Below, in pieces: positions 34,227 to 43,003 of a DNA stretch of 64,000 nucleotides. Under the pieces are notes generated by a model. It did not search any database, was not told the origin of the DNA, and saw nothing but the letters and a program-made list of their open reading frames with translations. The translations under genes were made by a program, and so were the position numbers. How positions within the stretch are numbered: the stretch's first letter is position 1; every line of letters starts with the position of its first letter. This DNA comes from Phycisphaerales bacterium (GTDB taxonomy: Bacteria > Planctomycetota > Phycisphaerae > Phycisphaerales > UBA1924). The stretch covers positions 186,001-250,000 of the forward strand of contig DASPKU010000001.1 in the NCBI GenBank assembly GCA_035627955.1, given 5' to 3'.

Positions 34227-35318
34227 TCAACGGGCGGCCGCGACGTCCTGCGGGCGTGACTCCCAGCTCCACCGCAGGTGGGGATCGAGGACGGTGATGT
34301 TGGCTGTGGCGAGGAGCTCGCGGGCGAGGCGGTCCATTGCGAGGCGCTCGGCGCGGGCGGTAAGGCGGGCGCGGGTGCGGTCGCGGTCGGCTGCGGTGGG
34401 TGCGCCGCTGCGGGTGATGGGGCGCTCAACCAGCACGAGCCACGCGCCGTCGCGTGTGACGTACACGGGGCTGATCTCGCCGGGCTTGAGCGTGCTGAGC
34501 GACTGCCGCACGGCGGATGGGAGGTTCTCATCGGCCGGGCTGAGCTCTGTGAAGAGGCCGCCCTGCGGGGCGGTTTCGTGGGTGGAGACCTTGACCGCCC
34601 ACTGCGCGAAGTAGGCGGCGATGAGGTCGATCCGCTCGGCGCTCATGGGCTTGGGCTGCTGCTCGGCGAGCTGCTCGAGGGCGCGGCTCAAGTCGGGGGC
34701 CTCGCGGAAGGTGTGGGTCATGGCGGCGCGGGCCTGCGCGGCCTCGCGCTCGGTCTGGGTGCGGATGACGCGGGCGCGGTAAGCGGGCCCGAACTCGATC
34801 GCGAGGGCGCGGTCAACGTCCGCGCCGGTGATCTCAACGTCGGGGCGGACGAGGGCGCGGAGCTGGGCGTTGCGGGCGAGGAGGGCGTCGAAGCGGGCGG
34901 GTCCGAGGCCGCGGGAGCGGCGGAGGGATTCGAGCATGGCCTGGGCCTGCGCGGCGTCGAGTCGTGCGTCCTCCTGGAGCGAGCGGAGGAGCAGAGTCTG
35001 CTCGGCGTCGACATCGCGCCGGGTGACGGTGACGTTGTGCCTGGTGATGAGGTCGGCGAGGGCGCGGTCGAGGATGACCTCCTCGAGCACGACACTGCCC
35101 GCGGCCTCGGCGAGGCGCTGATCGATCTCGGTGGCGGGGACGCCGACCTTGTTCAGGATGACGGGCGGGCGGTCGGCGCTGGACTGGGTGGAGGATTTGG
35201 TGGTTTGCTCGGCGCGCTCGACCCCGGCGAGCGTGCGTTCGCGGGTGGGCTCGGATGAGGCGCAGCCGGCGAGCGTGACCGCGGCGAGGAGCAGGAGGGG
35301 TTTTTGGGGCTTGGGCAT
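34227..35318 (-). CDS. PpiC/SurA-like peptidyl-prolyl isomerase lipoprotein
   Basis: 363 aa from ATG 35318. The lipoprotein signal LLLLAAVTLAGC gives Cys19. The N-terminal part resembles the SurA chaperone region (VGVPATEIDQRLAEAAGSVV). A parvulin-like segment follows near residues 190-310, with ETAPQGGLFTELSPADENLP, then SLSTLKPGEISPVYVTRDGA and WLVLVERPI. The QGG-L and L-x-x-G-x-(I/V)-S-x-V pattern is parvulin-like. It probably assists folding of exported proteins. Confidence 0.8.
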   Translation of the reverse strand: MPKPQKPLLLLAAVTLAGCASSEPTRERTLAGVERAEQTTKSSTQSSADRPPVILNKVGVPATEIDQRLAEAAGSVVLEEVILDRALADLITRHNVTVTRRDVDAEQTLLLRSLQEDARLDAAQAQAMLESLRRSRGLGPARFDALLARNAQLRALVRPDVEITGADVDRALAIEFGPAYRARVIRTQTEREAAQARAAMTHTFREAPDLSRALEQLAEQQPKPMSAERIDLIAAYFAQWAVKVSTHETAPQGGLFTELSPADENLPSAVRQSLSTLKPGEISPVYVTRDGAWLVLVERPITRSGAPTAADRDRTRARLTARAERLAMDRLARELLATANITVLDPHLRWSWESRPQDVAAAR

Positions 35319-35363
35319 GTGTGTATCCCACAGTGGTTGAGGCCCGGTGTCAAATCGGATTGA

Positions 35364-35398
35364 ACCACACAGCACACAGAGGGCACAGAGGAGGGCAG
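35364..35398. repeat. Solo CACAGAGG-type arm
   Basis: AACCACACAGCACACAGAGG followed by GCACAGAGGAGGG, matching one arm of the inverted-repeat elements elsewhere. No opposite arm is visible before serA. Confidence 0.5.
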
Positions 35399-35526
35399 GG
35401 GGAATGGGGCGGATTCGGAATGGAGATGCGGATGTGGGCAGCGGGTTACGCGGGTGTTTCCGCGGCGTGGTGTTTCGTTGAGGTGTTTTCTCATGGGCTA
35501 ACCTTCACTCCCATAGGAGACTTGCG

Positions 35527-36495
35527 ATGAAGGTGCTGGTTGCAGACAAGTTCGAGCAGGTTGGGATCGATGGACTGAAGGCGCTGGGGTGCGAGGTCAT
35601 TTACGACGCCGCGGCGGGGCCGAAGATGGGCGAGGTGGTCGGGGCGGTTGATCCCGACATCCTGGTGGTGCGGTCGAGCAAGGTGCCGGGGGCGGCGCTG
35701 GAGAAGGCGTCGCGGCTGAAGGTCATCATCCGCGCGGGGGCGGGGGTGGACAACATCGACGTGCCCGCGGCCACGAGCCGGCGGATCCAGGTGTGCAACT
35801 GCCCGGGCATGAACGCGGTTGCGGTGGCGGAGCTGGCGATGGGGCTCTTGATCTGCTGCGACCGGCGGATCCCGGACCAGTGCGTCGAGCTCAAGAACGG
35901 CAAGTGGAACAAGAAGGCGTTCGCGAAGGGCAAGGGCCTGAAGGGGATGACGCTGGGCGTGATCGGTGTGGGCGCGATCGGGCAGGAGGTCATCAAGCGG
36001 GCGGTGGCGTTCGGCATGGACGTTGTGGTGTGGTCGCGGTCGATCACGGCGCAGCACGCGCAGGCGCTCAACGCTCGGCTGGGCGGGAACACGACACCGG
36101 ACCTGATCGAACTCGCGAAGACGTGCGACGCGATCACGGTGCACCTGCCGGCGGCGCCGAGCACGAACAAGCTGTTCGGCAAGCAGTTCTTCGATGCGAT
36201 GAAGCCGGGGGCGTACTTCATCAACACGAGCCGCGGCAGCCTGGTGGACGAGGCGGCGCTGCGCGAGGCGGTGCAGAACAAGGGCACCCGCGCGGGGCTG
36301 GATGTTTATGAGAACCAGCCCGCGGAGACGGAAGCGCCGATGGACAACGCCACGGCGAAGCTCGCTGGTGTTTACACCACGCACCACGTGGGGGCGTCGA
36401 CTGACCAGGCGCAGCTGGCGGTGGCGCAGGAAGTGGTGCGGATCGTGCAGGTGTACAAGGAGAAGGGGAAGGTGGACAACTCGGTGAATCCCTGA
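35527..36495 (+). CDS. serA: D-3-phosphoglycerate dehydrogenase
   Basis: This enzyme oxidises 3-phosphoglycerate to 3-phosphohydroxypyruvate with NAD, the first step of serine biosynthesis. The 322-aa length marks the short form without a C-terminal ACT domain, so feedback inhibition by serine through ACT is not expected. It has the Rossmann motif GVIGVGAIGQEV near residue 142, the catalytic Arg in NTSRGSLVDE, and the catalytic His in the TTHHVGASTDQAQ segment. serC follows 143 bp later on the same strand, giving two consecutive serine-pathway steps. Confidence 0.94.
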   Translation: MKVLVADKFEQVGIDGLKALGCEVIYDAAAGPKMGEVVGAVDPDILVVRSSKVPGAALEKASRLKVIIRAGAGVDNIDVPAATSRRIQVCNCPGMNAVAVAELAMGLLICCDRRIPDQCVELKNGKWNKKAFAKGKGLKGMTLGVIGVGAIGQEVIKRAVAFGMDVVVWSRSITAQHAQALNARLGGNTTPDLIELAKTCDAITVHLPAAPSTNKLFGKQFFDAMKPGAYFINTSRGSLVDEAALREAVQNKGTRAGLDVYENQPAETEAPMDNATAKLAGVYTTHHVGASTDQAQLAVAQEVVRIVQVYKEKGKVDNSVNP

Positions 36496-36638
36496 GGTGC
36501 CGGTGGCTTCGTCACGGGCTGCCTGTGAATGTGAGTCATGCGTGGGGTTGCGGACGGGGCGTTTGTGAGTGAATATGCAGGCTCCCACCGCCTGAGCGTG
36601 GCCCTACAGTTCAGGACTTTTCTTGAGGAGCGAAAACG

Positions 36639-37808
36639 ATGAGCGCTGTCGCCGCGAAGCCGAGCCCTGTGTCGAACGCCAACAGCTTCAATGACCCGAG
36701 CAGCCGGTGCTTCAACTTCTCGGCGGGGCCTGGGTGTCTGCCGGAGGAGGTGATCCAGCAGGCGCAGCAGGACCTGTGGAACATCGCGGGCTCGGGCGTG
36801 GGCATCTGCGAGCACAGCCACCGCGCGAAGGTGTACGACAAAATCCTGGCGGAGGCGGAGGCGGACTGCCGCAAGATCGGCAACATCCCGGCGAACTACA
36901 AGGTGCTGTTCCTGACCGGCGGGGCGACGAGCCAGAACTTCATGGTGCCGGCGAACCTGCTGGCGCAGAACGAGACGGCCGACTACCTGACCACCGGCTA
37001 CTGGGCGGAGAAGAGCGCGGAGCAGGCGAAGCTGTACGGCACGATCAACGAGGCGTGGGACGGGCGGGGCAGCAAGCACACGTACATCCCGACCGACGCG
37101 GAGATCAAGTACTCGGCGAAGCCCAGCTACGTGCACATGTGCAGCAACAACACAATCTACGGCACCGAGTGGCGGGCCAGCGAGACGGACGCGTCGTGGC
37201 GGCTGCCCAAGGTGCCCGCGGGCGTGCCGCTGGTGTGCGACATGTCCAGCGACCTGTTCTGCCGGCCGACGGACTTCACGAAGTTCGGGCTGGTGTACGC
37301 GGGGGCGCAGAAGAACATCGGCATCGCGGGGACGACGCTGGTGGTGATCCATGAGGACCTGCTGAAGCGCAACCCGCGCGAGCTGCCGCTGATGCTGCAG
37401 TACCGCGTGCACGCCAAGGACGAGAGCCGCCACAACACCCCGCCGGTGTTCGCGATCTACTTCAGCGGGCTGGTGTTCAAGTGGATCCTCAAGCAGGGCG
37501 GGCTCGAGGCGCTGTTCAAGCGGAACGTGGAGAAGGCGCAGCTGATCTACGACGTGCTGGACTCGAGCAGCTTCTACAAGGCCCACGCCCGCAAGGACAG
37601 CCGCTCGCTGATGAACATCACCTTCCGCTGCCCCACGGCCGAGCTGGACGACAAGTTCATCGCCGAGGCGAAGGCCCAGGGGATGGACCAGCTCAAGGGC
37701 CACCGGGCGACGGGCGGCATGCGCGCGAGCACGTATAACGCGTTCCCGCGGGCGGGGTGCGAGGCTTTGGCGCAGTTCATGCGGGAGTTCGAGCGGAAGA
37801 ACGGGTAA
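36639..37808 (+). CDS. serC: Phosphoserine aminotransferase
   Basis: A PLP-dependent transamination of 3-phosphohydroxypyruvate with glutamate, the second serine step. 389 aa. The start of the fold is CFNFSAGPGCLPEEV. The phosphate-site segment FLTGGATSQNFMVPANLL lies near residue 90, and the PLP lysine is in YAGAQKNIGIAGTTLVVI. GAGGAGCG precedes ATG by 8 bases. Codon use is C-rich, as in sucAB. It is downstream of serA and likely co-regulated. The inverted-repeat element b begins right after the stop. Confidence 0.96.
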   Translation: MSAVAAKPSPVSNANSFNDPSSRCFNFSAGPGCLPEEVIQQAQQDLWNIAGSGVGICEHSHRAKVYDKILAEAEADCRKIGNIPANYKVLFLTGGATSQNFMVPANLLAQNETADYLTTGYWAEKSAEQAKLYGTINEAWDGRGSKHTYIPTDAEIKYSAKPSYVHMCSNNTIYGTEWRASETDASWRLPKVPAGVPLVCDMSSDLFCRPTDFTKFGLVYAGAQKNIGIAGTTLVVIHEDLLKRNPRELPLMLQYRVHAKDESRHNTPPVFAIYFSGLVFKWILKQGGLEALFKRNVEKAQLIYDVLDSSSFYKAHARKDSRSLMNITFRCPTAELDDKFIAEAKAQGMDQLKGHRATGGMRASTYNAFPRAGCEALAQFMREFERKNG

Positions 37809-37818
37809 GGCGAAAGGC

Positions 37819-37926
37819 CGAACACCGAGAACACTGAGCGGAAAACAGAGGGCACGGAGCGGAATCATGGTTCAAACCTGATCCGCGCTCTGTGCCCTCT
37901 GTCACTTCTTTGTGACCTCTGTGTTC
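37819..37926. repeat. CACGGAGG-type inverted-repeat element, copy b
   Basis: The left arm (37819-37862) and right arm (37883-37926) are about 44 bp each and largely complementary, around a short interior. It lies between serC and the convergent glycosyltransferase gene. The latter's stop (37902) and last codons lie inside the right arm. Confidence 0.8.
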
Positions 37927-38960
37927 TGCGTTTGGAGACGCTGCTCGCACGCGGCGATGACCTCTTCGACGGTGATGCGGTGCATGTAGGCCACGGCACG
38001 GGCGGTGTCGCGGTGGCGGACGTGCTCGTGGGGCTGTCGGTGCGTGATCACATCCTGCGGGCGGCGGTGGGGGCCGGCGTGACCGACGTCGGTGGGGCCA
38101 AAGAGGGCGACGAGTGGGCGGTCGAAGCCCACGGCCATGTGCATGGCGGCGGAGTCGTTGCAGACGACGAGCGCGGCGTCGGCGATCAGCTGCATCAACG
38201 AGGGGATGGTGGTGTGGCCGACACGGTCGGTGAGGCCGTGGACGGCGAGGAGCGGGGCGCACTGCGAGCGCTCGCTGGCGAGGCCGACGGCGACCACGGC
38301 GTCGATGTAGAGGCGGGCGCGGTGCTCGAGCAGGTGGCGGGCGAGGGCGGCGTAGCGGTCCATGGGCCAGGCGCGGCCGAGGCCCTTGGTGGTGGGGGAG
38401 AGCAGGACGTAGCGCTTGCCCGCGAGTTGGGGGTCATGTGGGAGCGGGGCACCGGGTGGTGCGGGGTAGAGGCGGGGGGCGAAGGTGGGCCCGACGCCGA
38501 GGGCGCGGATGAGGGCAGCGTTGCGGTCGATGTGCGGGGCTGCGCGTCCGCCGGGGACGTGAACCTTGTGCGTGTAGAAGAGCGTGGCGCCCTCGCGGGC
38601 GTCGGCGAAGCCCACGCGCGTGGGGGCGCGGGTGGCGAAGGTGAGCAGGCCGCTCTTGAGCAGGCCCTGGAAGTCGATCGAGATGTCGTAGCGGCGGGAC
38701 GCGAGTTCGCGGTCGGCCCATTGCAGGACGTCGCTGAAGTGTCCGCGCCGGAGGGCGGCCTTGATTGTGCTCTGCGGGAACGGGACCACGCGCGAGAGGT
38801 CGGGGTGGAACTGGACGGCGGGGACGAAGGTGTCGGCGACCAACCAATCGATCTGTGCGCGCGGGTAGGCGCGGCGGAGGCTGACCAGGGCGGGAAAGGC
38901 ACGAACGACGTCGCCCAAGGCGCTGGTGCGGATGATCAGGATGCGCTCGGCTGCGTGCAC
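37902..38960 (-). CDS. Glycosyltransferase family 9 (heptosyltransferase-like)
   Basis: 352 aa from GTG 38960. The N-terminus ILIIRTSALGDVVRAFPALV is the hallmark of ADP-heptose:LPS heptosyltransferases (WaaC/WaaF). The nucleotide-sugar site segment VCNDSAAMHMAVGFDRPLVALFGPTD appears near residue 260. This predicts addition of heptose or a similar sugar to the lipopolysaccharide core. The C-terminal 8-10 residues (QTQNTEVTKK) are encoded by repeat element b. It lies in a minus-strand envelope gene run with the GlmU-like and mre genes. Confidence 0.88.
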   Translation of the reverse strand: MHAAERILIIRTSALGDVVRAFPALVSLRRAYPRAQIDWLVADTFVPAVQFHPDLSRVVPFPQSTIKAALRRGHFSDVLQWADRELASRRYDISIDFQGLLKSGLLTFATRAPTRVGFADAREGATLFYTHKVHVPGGRAAPHIDRNAALIRALGVGPTFAPRLYPAPPGAPLPHDPQLAGKRYVLLSPTTKGLGRAWPMDRYAALARHLLEHRARLYIDAVVAVGLASERSQCAPLLAVHGLTDRVGHTTIPSLMQLIADAALVVCNDSAAMHMAVGFDRPLVALFGPTDVGHAGPHRRPQDVITHRQPHEHVRHRDTARAVAYMHRITVEEVIAACEQRLQTQNTEVTKK

Positions 38961-38981
38961 TCTTGAACTCTCGACGGACAG

Positions 38982-39151
38982 AAAGGCAGAACACGGAGGG
39001 TACAGAGAGGGGGGCGGAGGTGCACGGAGAGGGATTGTGGAGAGAAGACATCCGTCGCAGCGTGCCTGTATCTCGCTTTTCATTCTCCCAAGTCTTCTTC
39101 TTTCCCTCTGCCCTCTCCCTCAACCCTCCGTGCCCTCTGTGTTCGGCCTTT
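38982..39151. repeat. CACGGAGG-type inverted-repeat element, copy c
   Basis: The left arm (38982-39010) and right arm (39124-39151) match as inverted repeats with few mismatches. The interior includes a pyrimidine-rich strand (TTCTTCTTTCCCTC). The C-terminus of the CDF transporter (ERPNTEGTEG) is read from the right arm. Confidence 0.8.
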
Positions 39152-40037
39152 CCGCCGCGGGTTCGACGTGGATGAGGACGTCGCTGATGCGGGGGTTGGC
39201 CTCGCGGATCGCATCCTTCACGGCGTGGGCGAGGGTGTGGGCGTCGCGGACAGTCATGGCGGGGTCGACCCACACGTGCATGTCGAGCCAGTACTGCGTG
39301 CCGCTTTTGCGGGCGAAGACCTTGTGCACGGTGACCACGCCCGGAACGCGGGCGGCGATCGCTGACGCGGTCTCAACCTCCTCGGGGCTGGTCACGTCGA
39401 GCAGCTCGCGGACGGGGCCGCCGATGAGGAGCGAGGCGTTGATGAAAATCATGGCTGCGGCGAAGAGGGCGGCCCAGTCGTCGGCCTGCTCGTAGCCGCG
39501 CCCGCCGATGAGGGCGATGGCGATGCCGATGAAGGCCGCGGCGGAGGTGATGGCGTCGGCGCGGTGGTGCCAGGCGTCGGTCTCCACGGCGGCGCTGGTG
39601 GTGTCCTTCGCCGCGCGGCGGACGGCGCGGAAGAGCGACTCTTTGACGATGACCGTGCCGGCGAGCACGAGCAGCGTCCACCACGCGGGGGCGTGGTGCG
39701 GCGTGCGGATCTCGCGGATCGCCTCAATGCAGATGCCGATGCCCGCGCCGAACATCAGTAGGGCGACGATGAGGGCGGCGAGCGACTCGGCCTTGCCGTA
39801 GCCGTAGGGGTGGCGCTCGCTGCGGGGACGGGCTGCGACGCGGAGGCCGACCCAGATCACGGCGGAGCCGAAGATGTCGGCGAGCGACTCGATGGCGTCG
39901 GCGATGAGGGCGTAGGAGTTGCCGACGATGCCCGCGCCGAGCTTGAGCGCGGCCAGCGTCACGTTAGTCGCGAGCCCGGCGAATACCAGCGTCCGGGCGC
40001 GGCGATTGCTGGCTTGCACGGAGGGCGCGGGGGCCAT
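39120..40037 (-). CDS. Cation diffusion facilitator transporter
   Basis: 305 aa from ATG 40037. Six hydrophobic helices; the first metal site is SYALIADAIESLADIFGSA and the second is DAWHHRADAITSAAAFIG (HxxxD), both signatures of CDF zinc/iron/manganese exporters. The cytoplasmic C-terminal domain includes VHKVFARKSGTQYWLDMHVW. The first site has DxxxS rather than an obvious HxxxD, which may suggest non-zinc specificity. The last ten residues derive from repeat element c. It starts 19 bp after the GlmU-like gene stop, so they form one transcription unit. Confidence 0.9.
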   Translation of the reverse strand: MAPAPSVQASNRRARTLVFAGLATNVTLAALKLGAGIVGNSYALIADAIESLADIFGSAVIWVGLRVAARPRSERHPYGYGKAESLAALIVALLMFGAGIGICIEAIREIRTPHHAPAWWTLLVLAGTVIVKESLFRAVRRAAKDTTSAAVETDAWHHRADAITSAAAFIGIAIALIGGRGYEQADDWAALFAAAMIFINASLLIGGPVRELLDVTSPEEVETASAIAARVPGVVTVHKVFARKSGTQYWLDMHVWVDPAMTVRDAHTLAHAVKDAIREANPRISDVLIHVEPAAERPNTEGTEG

Positions 40038-40056
40038 TGATGCGAGTGTACTGGCG

Positions 40057-41307
40057 TCAGGCGGGGGTTGAGGCCCCGGCGTGGAGGGCTGCAAGCACGG
40101 CCCTGTAGTGCTCGGAGAGCTCGACCTTGCGGCGGCCCATGGCGGCCTGCGCGACCTCGAGGAACTTGTCGAGGCGGTAGGTGCGTTTGCCCTCGTCGGT
40201 GGCCCAGGTGAAGGCGGGGACGCAGCCGGATACGGGGGCAGTGGTGGCGAACATGCTGCCGGTGTGCAGGATTGAGCCGGTCATGATGCGGGTGCAGATG
40301 GCGGTCTTGACGTGATCGCCGATGACGGGGCCGAGGAAGGTCTCGCCGGTGCGCTCGTTGCTGCTGCGGGGCGTGGCGCGGGTGATGACCTCACCGTAGG
40401 TGTTGAGCAGGTTGGAGACGGTGGTGCCGGCGCCGAGGTTGACCCACTCGCCCACGTAGGCGTCGCCGAGGTAGCCGTCGTGGGCCTTGTTCGCGTACCC
40501 CTGGAAGACGGTGCCGCCGACCTCACCGTTGACCTTGCACCAGGGGCCGATCGCGGTGCCCTGGCGGATGGTGGCGCGCTCGAGCACGGTGCAGTGCGGG
40601 CCGACGTAGCAGGGGCCGATGAGGATGGCGCCGGGGCGGATGGTGGCGTGGTCGGCGATGTGGATGGGGCCGTGCTCGCTGTCGAGGACGACGCCGGGGT
40701 AGACCTTCGCCGTGGGCGCGATGACGACGTTGCCACCCAGGTGCAGCGTGCCGGGCGCGGGGTCGTAGCGGCGGCCCTGCGCGGGCTGCTCGGTGCTGGT
40801 GAGGGCGTGCGGCTGATCCTCGGCGAGGAGCTCGAGGTCCATCGCGAGCGCGGCGTCGCGGAAGGTGCGGACGTGCCAGGGGCGGGCGAGGAGCGTGGGC
40901 GTGTCGATCGAGGTTTGCCGCAGTGGTGGGGCGACGCGGTCAGTGATGAAGTGCTGGGCCGCGGCGGGGTCGAGGCAGGCGGCGATGAGGTCGCCGGAAC
41001 GTGATTCAACCAGCGACTCGCCGCACTGGAGCTCGAGCATCCGCGGCGCGGGCACCACGGCGCGACCGTTGATAAGCAGGACGGGGCTGGTGCCGGTGAT
41101 CGGGGTGTTGACGGGGATCGAGTGGCGCTTGGCGATGAGCGGCGCAAGGCGGGCGGGGACCTGGAGCGAACTGATTCGGAGGCTTAGGACGCGGCTCAGG
41201 CGCTCGAGGTTGGTCAGGGCGCCCGTCCGGACGTCAAAGCTGGGGCGCAGGTCGGTGAGCGGGGCAAGGAGCGGGAGGCCATCGTCGAAGACGTGGGCGG
41301 AGGTCAT
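40057..41307 (-). CDS. GlmU-like sugar nucleotidyltransferase/left-handed beta-helix protein
   Basis: 416 aa. The N-terminal half (about 1-190) resembles the degenerate nucleotidyltransferase-like domain of GlmU-family proteins found in Bacteroidetes and planctomycetes. The C-terminal half is a left-handed beta-helix of hexapeptide turns (VVIAPTAKVYPGVVL, then IADHATIRPGAILIGP, then CTVLERATIRQGTAIG) and YVGEWVNLGAGTTVSNL. The GAGT-x-x-SN motif is acetyltransferase-like. Catalytic capacity is uncertain. Its position beside the glycosyltransferase suggests envelope sugar metabolism. Confidence 0.85.
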   Translation of the reverse strand: MTSAHVFDDGLPLLAPLTDLRPSFDVRTGALTNLERLSRVLSLRISSLQVPARLAPLIAKRHSIPVNTPITGTSPVLLINGRAVVPAPRMLELQCGESLVESRSGDLIAACLDPAAAQHFITDRVAPPLRQTSIDTPTLLARPWHVRTFRDAALAMDLELLAEDQPHALTSTEQPAQGRRYDPAPGTLHLGGNVVIAPTAKVYPGVVLDSEHGPIHIADHATIRPGAILIGPCYVGPHCTVLERATIRQGTAIGPWCKVNGEVGGTVFQGYANKAHDGYLGDAYVGEWVNLGAGTTVSNLLNTYGEVITRATPRSSNERTGETFLGPVIGDHVKTAICTRIMTGSILHTGSMFATTAPVSGCVPAFTWATDEGKRTYRLDKFLEVAQAAMGRRKVELSEHYRAVLAALHAGASTPA

Positions 41308-41323
41308 GGGGGGAGTGTACGGG

Positions 41324-41370
41324 GAGGAGTCTCTCGCGGGGTCGGCGGAAGAGGAGTCTCTCGCGGAGGA
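41324..41370. repeat. Direct repeat GAGGAGTCTCTCGCGG
   Basis: Two copies of GAGGAGTCTCTCGCGG separated by 12 bp in the spacer between the HAD and GlmU-like genes. No function evident. Confidence 0.5.
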
Positions 41371-41425
41371 CGCGGGGGCGCGGAGGAAGACAATGCGGGG
41401 AAGGAGCAGGCTCGGACGGGATCCA

Positions 41426-42094
41426 CTAGAGGAGCTGCAAGAGTTGCGAGAGCGTGAGGTCTGCGGTGGAGTTCACGATGAGGTCGGCTTCGCTCAGCCG
41501 CTCGGCGGGGAGTGAGTGGCAGACGCCGACCACCCTGACGCCCGCGGCCTTGGCGCTGGCGATGCCCTTGGGGGTGTCCTCGATGGTGACGCACTCGCGG
41601 GGCGGGATCCCCAGGCGGTCGCAAGTGAGCCGGTACGGAGCGGGGTGGGGCTTGCTGCGCGGCGTGTCGTCGGCGGTGGTGATGACGCGGGGGAGATGGG
41701 CGACGCCGAGTTGCTCCAGGATCGCGCAGATCTCGTGGCGGAGGGCGCCGGAGCAGATGGCGGTGGGGAGGGATTGGCTCGCTTCACGGAGGAGGTTGAT
41801 GGTGGCGTCGTAGGGCTTCACAGCGCCGGCGGCGATGGCGCGCTGGGCGTGAGTCCACTTGCGGCGGGCGAGGTCGGCATGGTCATCGCTGGTGAGCGTG
41901 CGGCCCTGCATCGCTGCGACGGCGTTGAAGCAGTCGAAGTCGCCAAAGCCCATGAGCTTCGCGAGGTACTGCTCGTGCGTGAAGGTCATGCCGACCTCGT
42001 TGAGCGCGGCCAGCAGGGCAGCCTCGTGCATGGGCTCGCTGTCAACGAGGACGCCGTCGAAGTCGAAGAGGAGGGCGGGCATGCGGGGCGGCAT
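41426..42094 (-). CDS. HAD-superfamily phosphatase (beta-phosphoglucomutase-like)
   Basis: 222 aa. HAD motif I is LLFDFDGVLVDSEP, motif II is around ICSGALRHE, the motif III lysine is in RSKPHPAPY, and motif IV is VTIEDTPKGIASAKAAGVRV. The cap is helical (subclass I). The substrate is probably a small phosphorylated sugar, not determinable from sequence. ATG 42082 is an alternative start. It lies 9 bp after the zinc-ribbon gene and is the last member of the mre run. Confidence 0.88.
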   Translation of the reverse strand: MPPRMPALLFDFDGVLVDSEPMHEAALLAALNEVGMTFTHEQYLAKLMGFGDFDCFNAVAAMQGRTLTSDDHADLARRKWTHAQRAIAAGAVKPYDATINLLREASQSLPTAICSGALRHEICAILEQLGVAHLPRVITTADDTPRSKPHPAPYRLTCDRLGIPPRECVTIEDTPKGIASAKAAGVRVVGVCHSLPAERLSEADLIVNSTADLTLSQLLQLL

Positions 42095-42103
42095 CGTAAC
42101 GGA

Positions 42104-42430
42104 TCAACGCCGCGGGCCGGCGCCGCAGCCGCACTCGGGGCACGCGGCGTTGCGCTTGAGGCCGCGGAGGTCGTAGCCGCAGCTGGGGCAGAGGTCGCGA
42201 CGGCGGATGCACTGGCCCTCGGCACGGTCGAGGATGGCGTTGCATGTGAAGCGGCAGATGACGCACGCGATGAACAAGCCCATACCCCAGGCGATGCACA
42301 GGGGCGAAGTGCGATGGCTCCATGCAATGGCCGCGAACAGGAAGCCGCCGACCAGCGACACGACCGCGCCGTAAGAAAGGAAGAGCGCGGTGGCCTCGAG
42401 CATCTCGCGGATGGCGGGGGAGAGCCGCAT
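42104..42430 (-). CDS. Small membrane protein with C-terminal zinc ribbon
   Basis: 108 aa. Two membrane helices (LFLSYGAVVSLVGGFLFAAIA, then CIAWGMGLFIACVICRF) come first, followed by a C-terminal zinc ribbon (CPSCGYDLRGLKRNAACPEC). It begins 3 bp after mreD stops, so it is the fourth gene of the mreBCD operon. The ribbon matches those at 14115, 62183 and 62752 but is at the opposite end of the protein. Function unknown. Confidence 0.75.
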   Translation of the reverse strand: MRLSPAIREMLEATALFLSYGAVVSLVGGFLFAAIAWSHRTSPLCIAWGMGLFIACVICRFTCNAILDRAEGQCIRRRDLCPSCGYDLRGLKRNAACPECGCGAGPRR

Positions 42431-42433
42431 GCA

Positions 42434-43003
42434 TCACCGGCGCTGGCCGCCCCAGCGGGACTTGTGGTCGGGGAAGCCCAGGGCTCCCGTGAGCGGCAGC
42501 AGCACGAACGCGAGGACGAGGGCGAGCACGCCGGTGTAGAGGGCCGAGCCCATGGCGGCGACGAGCTGGCGCTTGGGCTGCCACTCGATCGGCGCGCCCG
42601 CGGCGTCGCGGATGGTGTAGATGCCGTTGAGGATGATGAGGGCGAGCAGGGCGCCGACGAACGCGAGGAAGCCGAGCGTCAGCGGGTTGCGCCGCATCAT
42701 GAGGGCACGCATCGAGAGGATGAGCTGCGCGGCCAGGGCATACGCGATGGCGTGCGGGCCCACGATCGTGACCATGCCGGTGCTCTGGGGCATGGGCAGG
42801 CGGAAGAGCAGGTCGAGGCACACGCCCAGGGCCGCGGCGGTCCAGAAGACCGTGGTGCGCGGGGCGGACATCGCGACGAAGGCCATGAGCACGAAGGCGA
42901 AGCTGGGGGCGAAGCCCAGGGCGCCGAGGGCGAAGGCGTCGCGGAGGCCCTGCTCGAGGCCCAGGAACAGCCAGGCGATGACGACGAACAGGAGCCAGTT
43001 CAT
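42434..43003 (-). CDS. mreD: Rod-shape-determining protein MreD
   Basis: 189 aa, an integral membrane protein with about five helices (WLLFVVIAWLFLGLEQ, AALGVCLDLLFRLP, LGFLAFVGALLALIILNGIY, VLALVLAFVLLPLTG). The LGVCLDLLF segment in helix 3 is typical of MreD (G-x-x-x-D). It overlaps mreC by 4 bp (ATGA). With MreB and MreC it forms the elongasome scaffold that organises cell-wall growth. Confidence 0.88.
   Translation of the reverse strand: MNWLLFVVIAWLFLGLEQGLRDAFALGALGFAPSFAFVLMAFVAMSAPRTTVFWTAAALGVCLDLLFRLPMPQSTGMVTIVGPHAIAYALAAQLILSMRALMMRRNPLTLGFLAFVGALLALIILNGIYTIRDAAGAPIEWQPKRQLVAAMGSALYTGVLALVLAFVLLPLTGALGFPDHKSRWGGQRR

Noticed and set aside
37902-39083. Longer glycosyltransferase start at 39083
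   Set aside because: The additional N-terminus is read from repeat element c; the family begins right at the GTG 38960 region.
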